Shown one piece after another: positions 34,097 through 47,109 of a DNA stretch of 64,000 nucleotides. Under the pieces are notes generated by a model that worked only from the letters and a program-made list of their open reading frames with translations, searched no databases and had not been told where the DNA came from. The stretch covers positions 124,001-188,000 of the forward strand of contig JARVKI010000079.1 in NCBI GenBank assembly GCA_036674765.1. The letters are read 5' to 3'. Source of the DNA: Seiridium cupressi (taxonomy: Eukaryota; Ascomycota; Sordariomycetes; Amphisphaeriales; Sporocadaceae). Numbering within the stretch: position 1 is the first letter of the stretch; the number at the start of each line of letters is the position of its first letter. The translations under genes were made by a program, and so were the position numbers.

Positions 34097-37000
34097 ATGG
34101 AGCCTACACGCACCATGTCACAACGACGAAATCCATTCTCGCGCGCCGGCTCGCCGTCCACAGGCCCCAGTGGCTCTGCTTTAGCTGGCCGGCCCAAATC
34201 CGCCCTCTTCTCGTCCCCTTCGCCGTTATCCAATGTAACAACATCGCCCTCACACAAACGCAACAGCTCCGTTGCAGAGATCGCTGCAAGTCTAGCACCT
34301 GCCTCCGGCACGGGGTCTCGACATGCCCGCAGCGATTCGAAAAGCTCTGGCCCAAACTCGTCCACCTTTGCTCCTTCTTTTATCAAGACTGAAGACATGA
34401 GGCGGAGTATAGATGTCGTCAAGGGTATTGAGGGCGAGAATGACTTCTCTGGAAAGCGATATGTGTGGCTTAAGGATCCACAAGTCGCCTTTGTCAAAGG
34501 TTGGGTTGTGGAAGAGCTTCCCGGCGGTAGGATACTTGTCCAATGTGACGATGGAAGCGTACGTTCATCCGGAGAGGTCCTGTGCAAAGCCCCTACTAAT
34601 TCAGCTCCCAGCAACGAGAGGTCGATTCCGAGAGCGTGGATAAGGTCAACCCTGCCAAATTCGACAAGGCCAACGATATGGCAGAACTTACCCACCTCAA
34701 CGAGGCTTCCGTCGTACACAACCTACACATGAGATACCAGGCCGATCTAATCTACACATACTCGGGGCTCTTTTTGGTTACGGTCAATCCTTATTGTCCG
34801 CTGCCGATATACACCAATGAGTACGTTAACATGTACAAAGGGCGAAATCGAGAAGACACCAAACCACACATCTTTGCCATGGCCGACGAGGCCTTCCGGA
34901 ACCTAGTTGAAGAAGGAGAGAACCAGAGCATTCTCGTCACGGGAGAATCTGGTGCAGGCAAAACAGAAAACACCAAGAAAGTCATCCAGTATCTCGCAGC
35001 CGTTGCCCGCTCGGAATCACCAGTAAAGGGCAGGGGACAGCACTCCAATCTGTCGCAACAGATCCTTCGTGCGAATCCCGTTCTAGAAGCGTTTGGTAAT
35101 GCTCAAACTGTGCGGAATAACAACTCTTCTCGATTTGGAAAGTTCATCAGGATTGAGTTCAGCAAGTCTGGAGCCATCGCCGGAGCCTTCATTGACTGGT
35201 ATCTGCTAGAGAAATCGAGAGTTGTCCACATCAACTCACAAGAACGAAACTACCACATTTTCTACCAGCTCCTAGCGGGTGCCGATCGTCAGATGAGACA
35301 AAACTACTTGCTTGGTAACATGGAGGTCGACGATTTCTCGTACACACGGGACGGCCATGACACGATCGTCGGTGTATCCGACACGGATGAGTGGAACTCT
35401 TTGCTGGAGGCCTTCCACGTCATGGGATTCTCCGAAAAGGAGCAAGACTCGATCTTGCGCACTGTTGCAGCAGTCCTCCACCTAGGAAACATTACTGTTG
35501 TCAAAGAAAGTCGCATGGCCGATCAAGCACGCCTATCTCCAGATGCGAAGGATGTTGCTTCGAAGGTATGCCAACTTCTTGGGATTCCATTGGAGCCCTT
35601 TTTGCAAGGACTTCTACACCCTAAAGTCAAGGCTGGCAGAGAGTGGGTGACGAAGGAACAAACACCGGACCAGGTGCGCCTAGGAATTGATGCACTCGCC
35701 AAAGGTATCTATGAACGAGGCTTCGGTAACCTAGTCACAATGATCAACCGGCAACTCGACCGTAATGGCATGGGCATGGACGAATCCCACTTTATTGGTG
35801 TTCTTGACATAGCTGGTTTCGAGATCTTTGAGGAGAATAGCTTCGAGCAACTCTGCATCAACTATACCAACGAAAAACTACAGCAGTTCTTCAACCACCA
35901 CATGTTCGTGCTCGAACAGGAGGAGTACGCTCGCGAGCAAATCGAATGGCAGTTTATTGACTTCGGCCGCGACTTGCAACCGACAATTGATCTTATCGAG
36001 CTATCGAATCCCATTGGTATCTTCTCTTGTCTTGACGAAGACAGCGTCATGCCGAAAGCGACCGACAAGTCCTTCACCGAGAAACTCAACTCTCTGTGGG
36101 ACAAGAAAACTAACAAGTACCGACCGTCACGGCCAGGCCCCAAGCACGGCTTCATCTTGACACATTACGCTGCCGAGGTCGAGTACTCGACACAAGGCTG
36201 GTTGGAGAAGAACAAAGACCCTCTGAACGACAACATTACCCGTTTACTGGCTTCTTCTACTGACAAACATGTCGCCAACCTGTTCTCGGACTGCGCAGAC
36301 ACGGAAGATGACATGAGCGTAGGCCGCAGCCGAGTCAAGAAGGGTCTATTCCGTACTGTCGCACAAAGACATAAGGAACAGCTGTCCAGCCTAATGGTTC
36401 AACTACACTCCACACACCCACACTTCGTCCGGTGTATTTTGCCCAACCATAAGAAAAGGCCGAAGCAATTCAACGCACTTCTGGTCTTGGATCAGCTGAG
36501 GTGCAATGGTGTGCTGGAAGGTATTCGAATTGCTCGCACCGGCTTCCCTAACAGACTTCCGTTCTCTGAATTCCGTCAACGATATGAGGTCCTCTGTCGA
36601 GACATGCCCAAAGGTTATCTCGAAGGACAAGCTGCAGCCAATCTGATTCTGGACAAACTCGGGATGGACAAAGCACTATACCGCGTCGGCCTCACAAAGG
36701 TCTTTTTCCGTGCTGGCGTCTTGGCAGAATTGGAAGAGCAACGCGACGCGCTGATCGCAGAGATAATGTCTCGTTTTCAATCCGTGGCTCGAGGCTTCAT
36801 TCAGCGACGATCTGCCTACAAGAGGTTATACCGTGCCGAAGCAACTCGCGTCATCCAACGCAACTTCAATGTCTACCTGGACTTGTGTGAGAGCCCATGG
36901 TGGCAGCTCCTTATTAAGATGAAGCCACTGTTGGGTGCTACTCGCACAGCCACCGAAGTAAAGAGACGAGATGAAAAGATCCGGCACTTGAATGACCAGA

Positions 37001-40000
37001 TGCGCCTAGAGGCAGAGAACCGCCAGAGGTTGGAGGAAGAACGGCGTAATACTCACACAGAGCTCATGCGGATACAGCAGACTCTCGAGAGTGAACGAGC
37101 ACTTGCGCTAGACAAGGAAGAAATCTTCAAGCGATTACAACAACGGGAAGTTGAGCTTGAAGACAAGCTTGCTGGAGCGATTGATGACCAGGAGAGACTC
37201 GAGGACCAACTGGATGACCTTCTCGATGCCAAGAAACGTGCAGAAGGCGAAGTCGAGAGATATCGAACACAGTTGGAGCAAGCTGCTGGGCTCATTGCTC
37301 GTCTCGAAGAGGAGAAGACAGAGCTCGACGCCCGGGCTGCCGACCTCGAAGCAGAGATTGAGAGCATCTCCCAGAAGCAAGCTGACCGCAGTGCACAAGA
37401 AGCGGCGCTGACAGATGAAGTCAGGATGCTACAGAGCCAATTGTCACTCAAGGATCGTAAAGCTCGAGATCTTGAAGGCAAGCTGCTCCAGGTTGATCAA
37501 GATGCCGAAATTAAGCTTGCTGCTGCGCAGAAGGAGCTCCAGAGCCTGAGGTCTCGTGAACAAACCTTGAGCCGCGAACATCGCGACGTTCAACAGCAGC
37601 TATCGCAATTGTCCAAGACTTCGACAGATTATGAGGACCTTGTGCGGAAAAAGGAGAGCGAGCTTGCTCTCCTCCGTGGGGACAACAAGAAGTTCCAGAT
37701 GGAGCAGCGCACCTTCCAAGAACAGAAAGAATCCCTTACGGCTGAGAAGAACAAGATAGCAGAGCGCCTTCGCGAGGTCCAGGCAGAGATGGTGGCCATG
37801 AAGTCGCAGCAGTCCCACCTTCAGCGAGAGGCTGAAGATGCCAAAAACGCACTCGAGGCTCGACTCAGCGAGGATGCTCAAGCAAGCCAAAACCGACAAG
37901 TCCTCGAGGCGCAGATCAAGGATTTGAAGGACCAGCTCTTCAAGATCCAGACCGAAGTCAGCCGAGAACGGCAATCTCGTGATGATGTTGCCCTTCTAGC
38001 CGAGCACAAGTTCCAGGAGTTGCAGAATGAGCACGAGGAGCTGAAGGAGCTCAAGATTACTATCGAAAAAGAGCTCTATCTCCAACAGGACACTTTGCGG
38101 CGGACAAAGGAAGCCAGGGCTACAGCCGAAAAAGAGCGAGACGATGCACGTGAAGAAATCCGCAAGCTGCGTGTCGCTAAGACGGAAGCCGAAGAAGCTC
38201 GCCTCTTGGCGGAGGAGGCTGGAGAGCGCAGTGCCACGAAGGCGGCGCTTGAGCGGGAAGCCAGCCTCCAAAAGGATCTAGATGCGACTCAAGAGCGACT
38301 GAGATGGTTCGAGTCCGAGTGTGAGAAGTTGAACCATCAAATTGAAGATCTCAACAAGTTCATGATCGAGTCCGGCGAGTTTGGTCTCAAGAACGATCAG
38401 GCTAAGGAGCGTCTTGAACGAGAATTGGTCACAGTCAAAGGCCGTTTGACTGCTTCCGAGAATGACAACCGGGCCTTGCTCAATAAACTTCAACAGAAGG
38501 GGCTTGAGATTGCTCGGTCCAGCTCAAGGGCCAGCGAGGCCTCTCGAGGGCAGGTCATGGGCCTCCAACGCGAGAAGGCAAGATTGGAAGAGCTCAATAC
38601 CAAGCTCAACAAGCAGTTAGGTGACTCGCAGCTCAACACTGCTAGCCTGGAAAAGAAACTGGAGAAAATGCAGCTCAGCTTGGAGGATTTGAACCATGAA
38701 GTTGCTCGAGAAGTACAATCCAACAGAAACGCCGAGAAGATGACATCTCAGTCAACTGCTCAACTTGCTGAAGCCAATCGGAATCTCGAGTCGGAGCGGC
38801 AATTGCGCACACAAGCTCAGACAACAGCTCGTACGCTACAAGCCACTCTAGATTCTCGCGGGAAGGAACTGGACGAGCTCAGAGCGCAACTACTCAGAGT
38901 CCTCAAGGCGGTTGACCCCGAGGTTCCTGTTCCCATCCAGCCCAACGAAAGCCATGAAAAGATGATGAGCAAGAACTTTGAGATGATCCGGAAGATCGAG
39001 GAACTCCAGCAAAACCTCCGGATTCAGACGGCCGGTCGTGCCAATGCCGAGGCCCAGCTAGCTGAGCTTCGAGCCTCCAGGGGTGATTCACCTATGCGCC
39101 CAAGACTGGAGGAGATGAACCCTAACGAGGCACATTTCACTGGTTCCCCAACACAAAGGCGGACGAAGCTCAATGGACGACTGAACTCTGCCACCACAAC
39201 TCCAACGCGGCGCCTTGGTCAAGAGAATGATGTCCCAGATTCCGGTAGATCCGACAAGACTGCAGACATGCTCAGCTTCAACAATCGCCAGGACTTGAAG
39301 GCCGAAGTTGAGGAACTCCAGAACCAGCTTCAGCTTGCGGAGATGCAAAACCGTCACCTCCAAAGTCAGATCGACCGGTCTACACCCGTCCGCGAGTTGC
39401 CCTCCTCAGATGAGAGTCCGTCTGTTCGTCGCATGCAGAAGCTAGAGAAGGCGAACAATCGCCTACACGACATGCTGGATGACTCGGCCAAGAAGGTATC
39501 CTACCTGGAGAAATCCATGAGAAGTGGAGAGCTTTCACTCCGGGATATCCAAGCGAAGTCACACGAAGAGATCCTGGACCTGCTCAACAGCCAGGAAGAG
39601 TCTCGCAGGTCACTGCTACACAACCACAATGACGCCGTCGCAGAATTGACTGATGTCAAGGAACACTTTGAGAGAATTAGACGCGACCGAGCTACACTCG
39701 AAGTGGAGCTGCGTGATACCAGGTCTGATCTGCAAGAGATGACGCATGCAAGAGAACAAGAAGCTACCAGCCGCAGCCAGCTCCTTCAGGAGTTTGCTGA
39801 CCTGCAGATCCGCCTCGACGCTGAGAGTTCGAAACTGGTTGATGTCACATCTAACCTCAATTTGTACAAGAGCCGAGCTGATGAGTACTTCAGCAAACTG
39901 GAGCAGGCTGAGATTTCCGTCTTGAAGGCTACTCGAGCTGAGCAGTTCGCCAAATCCCAGGCCAGGGAAGCGGAGGAGCAGTGCGCCGAGGTGATGGCTG

Positions 40001-41562
40001 ATCGCAAGAATGCGGATGGTGTTATGGAGGACCTCCAGCGACAAAATCAACTCCTGGAGGAGAAACTGGAGGATCTTTCCACTGATCTGGAGGCTGCCAC
40101 TCAGGCCAAGAAGCGACTACACCATGAGCTTGAGGACTACAGGAACCAGAGAGCTATTGACGTCGAGGACAAGGAATCAAGCATGGAGCAGACGCGCAAG
40201 AAGTACCAGGCTGAATTTGCCACAATGACCAAGGAGCTCGATCTTGCACGTGAAGAAAAGCTATTCAAGCAGTCGGAGATCACTCGTCTCCGAGAAGAGC
40301 TTGACGATCTTCGGTCCAAGTGGGATGACGAGGTTTTGAACAGCTCGACCTGGTCAAAGGAGAAGGCACGTCTTGAAGGTACCCTCTCTGACGTTGTTGC
40401 CTCCCGCGACGAGGCTGTCACTGCCCACAATGATGCGCAGAGCAAGGTCGTATCTCTCCTCTCCCAAGTTCGGACCCTACGTACATCGGTTGACGAGATC
40501 ACGGCCGAGCGTGATGCACTCTCGCGCGAGAAGCGAAGTGTTGAGGCCAGGCTCCAGGAGGCCAAGGCCGGTCTCGAGGATCTGGCCAATAGTGATAGCC
40601 CGGCTCTGCGTAACGCAGCCAGCACGGACAAGAAGATTCTCGACCTGAAGTCTAACCTAGCGCAACAACAGGACATAGCTGCCGCCGCTGTGGAGAAGAT
40701 GAGACGCTCTGAGTCTCTCGCCAACGAGTTGCAGAAGGAGATGGTTGTCGAGCGAGAAATTGGTGCCGAGCTGTCGAAGCAAAAGGCTGCTCTGGAGAAG
40801 AGCCTCAACGAGCTGCAAGTTCGTCTCGTGGATCTGGAAACGAAGGGCTATTCGAGCACCAGCCACGATATCAAATTCTTGCACAAACGAATCCAGGAGG
40901 TCAGTTCACCTTCTCCTACTATTGATGACACGGATACCGGGTCCAAGGAAAACCGCCGGCTCTCTCTTTCAAACTCACCGTCTAGAACACCCGGCCGTCC
41001 CCTCTCATCACTGATCCGTAGACTCACCAAACGCAACCAAAATACTAACCAGGATGCCACACAGCTTGAATCACATTTGGAAGCCCAGGAAACCGAACGG
41101 TCCAAGTCTCACAGAGAGGTCCGCAACGTAGACCGCATCGTCAAAGACATGCAGTCCCAGATTGAGCGCAAGGACAGGCAGGCTTCGCAGGCCACCGAAG
41201 ACGCCAACCGTCAACGTGACAAGGTCGAGAAACTTCTCAAGACCATTGACGAACTGCAGGCTTCCGAAAGTGACACGCAACTCGCAGCAAGACGCGCTGA
41301 ACGCGAACTCCGAGAGGAAAAGGACAAGGCATTGAAGCTTGAGCGCGAGCTCGAGGGTTTGAAGCAGATGCGTGGAGAAAAGGGCGGTTTCAGGTTTGGT
41401 ACACCCGGTCTTGATGGTGGTAGTGTGCGCAAACTTAGCGGGTGGAGGGGAAGCATCGACGGAGTACTCGATGACGCGAGTAGTCTCGGCGGCGGCGGAA
41501 TTGAGGTACCCAAGCGAAAGAGCAGCCTTAGTCGGGTGCCAAGTCTGAAGGGCTTCTTGTGA
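34097..41562 (+). CDS. myoB: class II myosin heavy chain
   Basis: Exons 34097-34558 and 34612-41562 give 2,470 residues, or 2,415 if 40900-41064 is also spliced out. A Ser/Pro-rich N-terminal extension of about 115 residues precedes an SH3-like fold (KRYVWLKDPQVAFVKGWVVE). The motor follows: P-loop GESGAGKT (about 263), switch 1 NNSSRFGKF, switch 2 DIAGFEIF, an actin-binding-region sequence FVRCILPN and the converter end VFFRAGVLAELEE (about 857). One IQ motif (FQSVARGFIQRR) and a weaker second (VIQRNFNVYL) would bind light chains. About 1,500 residues of coiled coil follow. Intron 1 (34559-34611, 53 nt, GTACGT...TCCCAG) joins QCDDGS to QREVDSES. Class II myosin builds the contractile ring. 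The tail is interrupted by a Ser/Pro/Arg-rich stretch of 55 residues at 40900-41064, which has intron signals. The basic C-terminus reads LSRVPSLKGFL. Confidence 0.95.
40900..41064 (+). other. putative exitron (165-nt stop-free optional intron) in the myosin II tail
   Basis: Donor GTCAGT at 40900, branch ACTAAC at 41044 and acceptor CACACAG at 41064 form a complete intron, yet the segment is exactly 55 codons and open. Splicing fuses HKRIQE to LESHLEAQETERSK, a continuous heptad-like helix. Retention inserts a non-helical segment with SPSRTP and LIRRLTKRNQ, rich in possible phosphorylation sites. It could be a constitutive intron, a regulated exitron, or coding sequence with chance signals. 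The first two are favoured because the insert is so unlike the surrounding coil. Confidence 0.6.
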
Positions 41563-42121
41563 CGACTTATCGAGCAAGGCGAGCGAGCGAGCGAGTCCGG
41601 AAGGTCGGTGGCGAATTGAGGGTCAGCATCATCCATAGCGGCGTTTGCATATTTGTGAGTCCAACTTTGTTCTCGGTACATGGTTAATAGGTTTCGGTAC
41701 GGTATGGCTGGGTACGACGGGGCTACGTGTAACGTGTTAGTATTGTATTGCTGGATGATAGCTCATGAAGTTACAGAGAGGACTGTATGGATAATATTGA
41801 AATATTGAGGCTATGCTTCATCTTCCTTGCTGAAATTAGGTGAAAATTGCTCGCACGCGAATGCTGGACGTTCCCCCGGATGTCCTTGATTTTAATACTT
41901 TAAACCTTACAATTATCCATCTAGTTTAGTCCCTATACCAGGTCTGGTGACAGTTGCATTTATCTTATCTCTATTCCCTTCACGGAACATTTGATTCCAG
42001 CTCAATTGCAACGCCTCCTGGTACTAAACTCCCCGTTACGCTGAGCTGCAGACAACCCACATGTGGCAAGCCGCAGTTCGATGCTTTGCTTGGACTAAAC
42101 TTGGCAGAGATGAGCCATCCC

Positions 42122-42154
<33 letters not shown>

Positions 42155-42832
42155 ACTGATGGTGATAGGGCAATATGAACAATGTGAGGCAAGCAAATGT
42201 CTGCGTTTGCGTTAAACGAACCATAACTATGGGGCCTTCCCCGGGGCGAGTTTGCCTACAGTAAGAGATAAGTGCATCTGAGCAGCCTCATTAACTTGAT
42301 CTTTGTTATTTCCCATTCGACAGCCCAGGAGCTTTTCTTGGTCAGGTGGCTTCGTCAGGCATATATCGTCGAATCTTGACTACATTTACAGAAGCAGGCG
42401 CCCCATGGTCGTGAGAAACGTTGCCGTCTGATATCACCCACGTAAGCCTCGATTTCACATCAGGCGATATGGATTCCGGTCGTCTGAATATTTTCGCCTT
42501 GGGCTTATTGGTGAGGCGTTCTGCCAACCCGAAGGTTGTCATGGACCCATTCATACTAGGATATACTTATGGCATAAATTCCACGACGAGGCAAACGTTG
42601 CCTTGATCAGAACATGTAGCTTCCTCGTGAGCACAACATTGTTCGCTTCGGTTAGAACGGTATTTAACTGTAGGGTTTTCTCTTCTTATCACAGCCATTA
42701 TCTTTCCCCTTCAGCTCGTAAATGTATCCACACAGAGATTCGGTCGTCCCAAACGAGAAACAGGAGCAATCTGGCCTCTGCAGTAAACATTACACTAGTT
42801 ACTCCAGCAAGAGCCGCTCGTGTGTAGATCAT
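41563..42832. other. intergenic, with poly-T tract
   Basis: This 1.27-kb gap follows the myosin gene. It contains a T30 run (about 42124-42153). Short frames on both strands show nothing recognisable. A longer in-frame extension of the next gene back to ATG 42722 is possible. Confidence 0.5.
42124..42153. repeat. T30 homopolymer
   Basis: An uninterrupted run of about 30 T lies roughly 560 bp beyond the myosin stop codon, similar in length to the run at 28622. The flanks of the two tracts do not resemble each other. Confidence 0.85.
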
Positions 42833-44983
42833 ATGGCGCCGCATGCTTCGTCACGTAATTTAGGCCGCTCCCTTCTTGGCTCTCTATGGTCAATTTCCGA
42901 TGATCGTAGTAGGGAAGGCAGAAGTAGTAGTAAGAACAACGACTCGGATAGGAGTATCAGGCGCTACGTCAGACCGAAGGGAGCTGTAAGTCATACTACT
43001 CACAAGAATAAATTTCCATTCATAACTTATTTGACTTGGAAAGTCGAACGATGAGCACTGGACTCAGTCATACCATCCCCAAGTTGACCCAAGGAGGTTT
43101 CCCCGAGAAGCAGGTGACATCTCGACAGGAACGAAGAGCCCATACCGAACATTTGCTTACTCAAGTAATGAGAGGAAATTCTCTCGGTCATCCTCCAAAC
43201 CGTCATTGACAAATACTTCAATCTTTTCAGACGAGGAGACATTACTGCCAGTCCCAGACCCATACTCGCTGCCGAGAGAATCACCACTTCAACGAAAAAG
43301 GTCCGGATCCAACATGCCGAGAGAAAAACATGTCCACTTCTCGGCCCCAAACAAGTCACGTACCAAGCCTATCACGTCACCCAAGATTGGCCTCGACGAC
43401 TACGAGATGAAGTACCAAAGCCGGACCCGCAAACCGTCCTTTTCCGGCTCAGCTGAGCTGGATGATGTTGATCGGTATACTCGTCAGAAAGAGAAGCGGA
43501 TGAAAGGGATACTCAAAGCTCCACGGAAAGACTCGAGAAAGGGGCCTGATATCCTTGGTCTCTTGATCGGTGGGCGAAAGAAGCTGAAGCTGAGAAACGG
43601 GTCAGGAGAATCGCCATGGAAAAGAAGATACGCACCATTGAGATCTGAGCCGGTTCAATGGGTCCCTCTGTTGGAAATTGATAGCGATAGTGAGGTTGAT
43701 AGACGTGAGAGGGTGAGATATCAGGCTGGTGATAGGAGATACGGGAGTTCTGAATACAGGTGACCACACTCTCAACCCACGTCGACTAATATCCTACAAT
43801 CCTTACTGACTATCTAAAGAGATGTACGAACCGAAGGACACAGAGACTGGAATGCTAATGGACCGAGGCAAAGGAAATCAGCTCTAGTTGGCGGCATCGA
43901 CGAGCGTCGGCGGCGATTCCCTGCATCTCCTCCTTCAAGGATTCGTGATTACGGTGGCTGGCCAGTATACACCCAGCAATGGTCACGGCAAGAACCCCAC
44001 ACGCCTCCGGGGGCGCGTAGTTCGTCAGAGCCCGAGTCTCCATCCGAGGATGACTCGTCGTCGGATGGGAAAAGTGACGATGGATACTACAGGCGCAGTG
44101 AGTCTATTTCCAAATCAAAAAGGAAGTCGAAGCTGAAAGTAACGCCCAACAAAGCTTCTGAAGCTAGAGAGAGGCGAAGGGCTACAAGTCCACGTCATGC
44201 AGGAAGGCTAGGTTCCAAGACAGAAGTGAGCCGTGGGGAAGTATGTTCGGAAGAATGGAGATCGACATCTTCGTCTGTGAGTGTCCCTGCCACCGTCTTC
44301 ATTGCCCTCAGTTGAGCTCCGAATCCTGTTTCTTTCTCTAGAACAGAACCCGCCTTTAGATCCGGAGTCCAATTCCCAGAGGTGGTATTTCTACTGCTGC
44401 AAGACTTCCTCTTCTTAGCGACATACTAATCACACAGCGAGTCTAGTGGCAGCAGAGGAGTCCAGTAGCGCAAATGCCTCGGGTCAACGCCAATCGCGGA
44501 CGACACAACACTGCTAGAAGCGATATTAATTCCGGTGGTGGAAATCCAAGCCGCTACTCTACACATCAGGCGCGCGGTGCGTATCCAAATAGAGGTGGGC
44601 CGATACCAGGTAGGGACCGCGCAGACTCCGGTGACTATTTTATAAGAAAGGGGGATCACGAATACGGCGGCCGGCCGGCAGAAGTTTTATTGTCTACCCT
44701 ATCGTCCGAACGAGGCCATGGTGGCGTCAGGAATTATTCATCCACACGCAACAAGTCTAGGCGCACTGGCGATGGCGGTAAGGCCAGAAGCCATGATGAG
44801 AAACCAGGGTATGCTTATCACGCGGAGGATCGATACGACTTTACGCCTAGACAGAGGTATGTAAGCAATGGCACAGGCAGAAAGAGTGCGAGGAATGAGC
44901 AGAATAAAGAGGAGCGGAGATGTGAAAGGTATGGCGATGGGGACGACCAACGCCATCGAAAGGTGCACTTTCGTGGGCGGTAA
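42833..44983 (+). CDS. unrecognised disordered basic protein, four exons
   Basis: I do not recognise this protein. Exons 42833-42985, 43044-43759, 43820-44276 and 44453-44983 give about 618 residues. Introns 1 (58 nt, GTAAGT, TTGAC, GGAAAG) and 2 (60 nt, GTGACC, CTGAC, TAAAG) join frames that are otherwise broken by stops, which argues for a real gene. Intron 3 (176 nt, GTGAGT...GTGGCAG) is the weakest. If splicing instead uses the CTCTAG acceptor at 44341, the protein ends after exon 3 plus five residues. The sequence is almost wholly disordered, rich in Arg, Ser, Asp and Gly (KRMKGILKAPRKDSRKG; RERRRATSPRHAGR). KHVHFSAP in exon 2 and KVHFRGR at the C-terminus echo each other. ATG 42722 is an alternative start. 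A nuclear or RNA-linked role is only a guess from composition. Confidence 0.55.
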
Positions 44984-45065
44984 AGGGGTTCTTCTCGATG
45001 TTGGTTATGTTGGATCGGCGTACGTAATGTAATTGTTTATTTACGTGTTGCAGATTGATAGTCGC

Positions 45066-46172
45066 TCACGTCTTTAATCCCTTCTCCTTGATGTTGCTCA
45101 CCAAGACCTTCTCAGCCTCGAAGAAGCCCGGCACCGCTACCTTTACGCGAGCAGGTGGATCCGCATTATAGAGCGGAATGACCCGTCGATGGCCTGTCGA
45201 GACTTCGAGGATGGTTCCGTTTCCGTATTCCGGGTTTTCGCACAACTCCAGCATTCCTTGTGCAACCTCTTCCGGCTCGATCAGAGTGCTCTTCTCGGCC
45301 CCTGTTAGCATTGCGGCCTTGTGCGGGTCTTCCGACCACATGGGAGTCTGGCGGAGCATTAGCAAAAATGGTCAGACACATATATACAGTATTACAGAAA
45401 AAGTCGCAGCTACAACAAAGTCCAAATGTGACAGAAGACTTTACCTTGACTGCACCTGGCGCGACGGCACCGATCCTAATTCCCATCTCATCTCTTAGAC
45501 TTCCCAATGCCCTCACAAATCCGTTGAGGCCGTGCTTCGTAGCATAGTAAAGGGGTGTACCTATGCTAGCCCCTTGACTCGCCTTGCTACTCACATGCAC
45601 CAGGCATCCAGGCATTCGGTTGGTAGTCCAATAACTGATGCCCAGCTGGCTCAAGCGGATCGGGTGTGTGAGGTTCACGTCCAGCGTTGCATACGTATTG
45701 ACATGGCCTTCCACGTCCACCAGATCCCGCGAGGGAGAATCCGGGTTGGTTGCAGTCTTGGGAGGGAACCAGAAGTTGGACCACTCGGGCTCGAAGAGGC
45801 CTGCACCAGGGCAGATGATGTCGATCTTAGGGAACGATGAGAGACCCTTGTCAAAAAGTGAAGAGAGCTGCGGCCAGGAGCGTACGTCTGTGGAGTGGAA
45901 GATGGCGGAAGGCTTGTCCGATGAGCGTGAGTAAGGATACTCTGCCAGGAGTTTCTCTGCTTCCGGACGAAGGTTCATATCGCCAAGTAAGACTGAACAG
46001 CCGCGCGAAAGCAGCAATTTTGCGAATGCAAGATTGATACCTGCCTCGTGGGTTATTCTCGATTTCGGCCGGAAAGGCATGTGCGTTAATTTTATATTAT
46101 GACAATCGGTGCCTTACCTGAACCGCCACCTGTTATGATGGCATGCTTTCCAGCGACCGAGAGGGGCGACAT
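45066..46172 (-). CDS. short-chain dehydrogenase/reductase (15-PGDH-like)
   Basis: Three exons, 46118-46172, 45445-46040 and 45066-45347, give 310 residues. The N-terminus AIITGGGSGINLAFAKLLL carries the Rossmann glycine motif (TGxxxGI, with Asn where a third Gly is common), then an acidic residue after strand 2 (LLGDMN), which favours NAD over NADP. DIICPGAG stands at the NAG position, and the catalytic site is HVSSKASQG followed by YYATKHG (Tyr-x3-Lys). VAPGAVKTPMW follows the active site. Introns are 46041-46117 (77 nt) and 45348-45444 (97 nt, GTAAAG...CGCCAG). Fungal members of this group are annotated as NAD-dependent 15-hydroxyprostaglandin dehydrogenase-like, but the true substrate is unknown. 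Confidence 0.88.
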
Positions 46173-47109
46173 TTTGCGAGGATACAGGGACGGGCAGTGT
46201 TGGTGGGTATACGATGGTTGATCAAGTGAGACAGGATAGTACGTGGATTATAGTCGGTCTAGAGCAGAGCAAGACATGAACGAAGAGTTTCAACAAATAA
46301 ATGAGTCCGGCTGTGAATTCTCCTGAAGACGTGACAACTGATTTATCATCACGTTGCTAGCTCTTGGGAAACAATGTACAAACAAAGCAATAGTCCCGAG
46401 CCAATGCAAGCCACACCTTCATACTCATGCTTCGAATGTAGTACTCCGCACCGTCCCTCCCGCAACACCCGGCAGTGGCAGTCCCGCGATTGGAGCAAGC
46501 TGTCGATCGAAAGCTGGTGTGTTCGTGAGGGGGGCATAGCCAAGACGGTGCAATTGGACATGAAGTGCGCCGGGGGACTTTGGCTATGGTTGCTGTAAGC
46601 GTATTAACCTACCTATAGAGATGGTTACTACGTTGCAGTCACAGGAGCGACTGTTATACCAGGTCCTCTGTGAAACTTCCGAGAGCAAGTAGAGGACAAA
46701 AGGAATCTACGCATGCTTCTTGTTGACTTGTCTCGGTACCTGAAGCATCATAACATGTGGAACCATAGAGTTTTAATTCTCATCATGAAAACAACGACGT
46801 TTGCTTCTTCTATCGGCGCTTAGGGGTCCTGGCTTGAGTCCTAACACCCGAAGCTCATTGCGTCACAAACACGCTAAACTGACAGGGATCGCAGGGGACC
46901 TGCAGCACTATCTTATCGCCATCTAAACTAATCGACGGATTGTATGTAGCAAGATTCGGAATTTCTACAGCTCGCTACAGTAATCGAGACATGGTGAACT
47001 TGCAACGACAAGTACGCGCTAGAATGTCGAAAGTAGCCATGGGTGCAAGATGATTCTTCTCTCTATATTTTTGCTACCAATTGATTCTACTTAATATTCC
47101 CCTTACACA
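46173..47109. promoter_or_regulatory. divergent promoter region, SDR / MTG1
   Basis: This 937-bp region separates divergent starts. A four-codon frame (MGAR) at 47039-47053, 57 nt before the MTG1 start, may be a uORF. The sequence just before the start is T-rich and pyrimidine-rich. No further gene is seen. Confidence 0.5.

Noticed and set aside
44474..44983. The last exon of the disordered basic protein read as a separate gene starting at ATG 44474
   Set aside because: Composition matches the upstream exons, and a phase-compatible acceptor lies just before it, so a shared gene is simpler. It remains a fallback if junction reads are absent.
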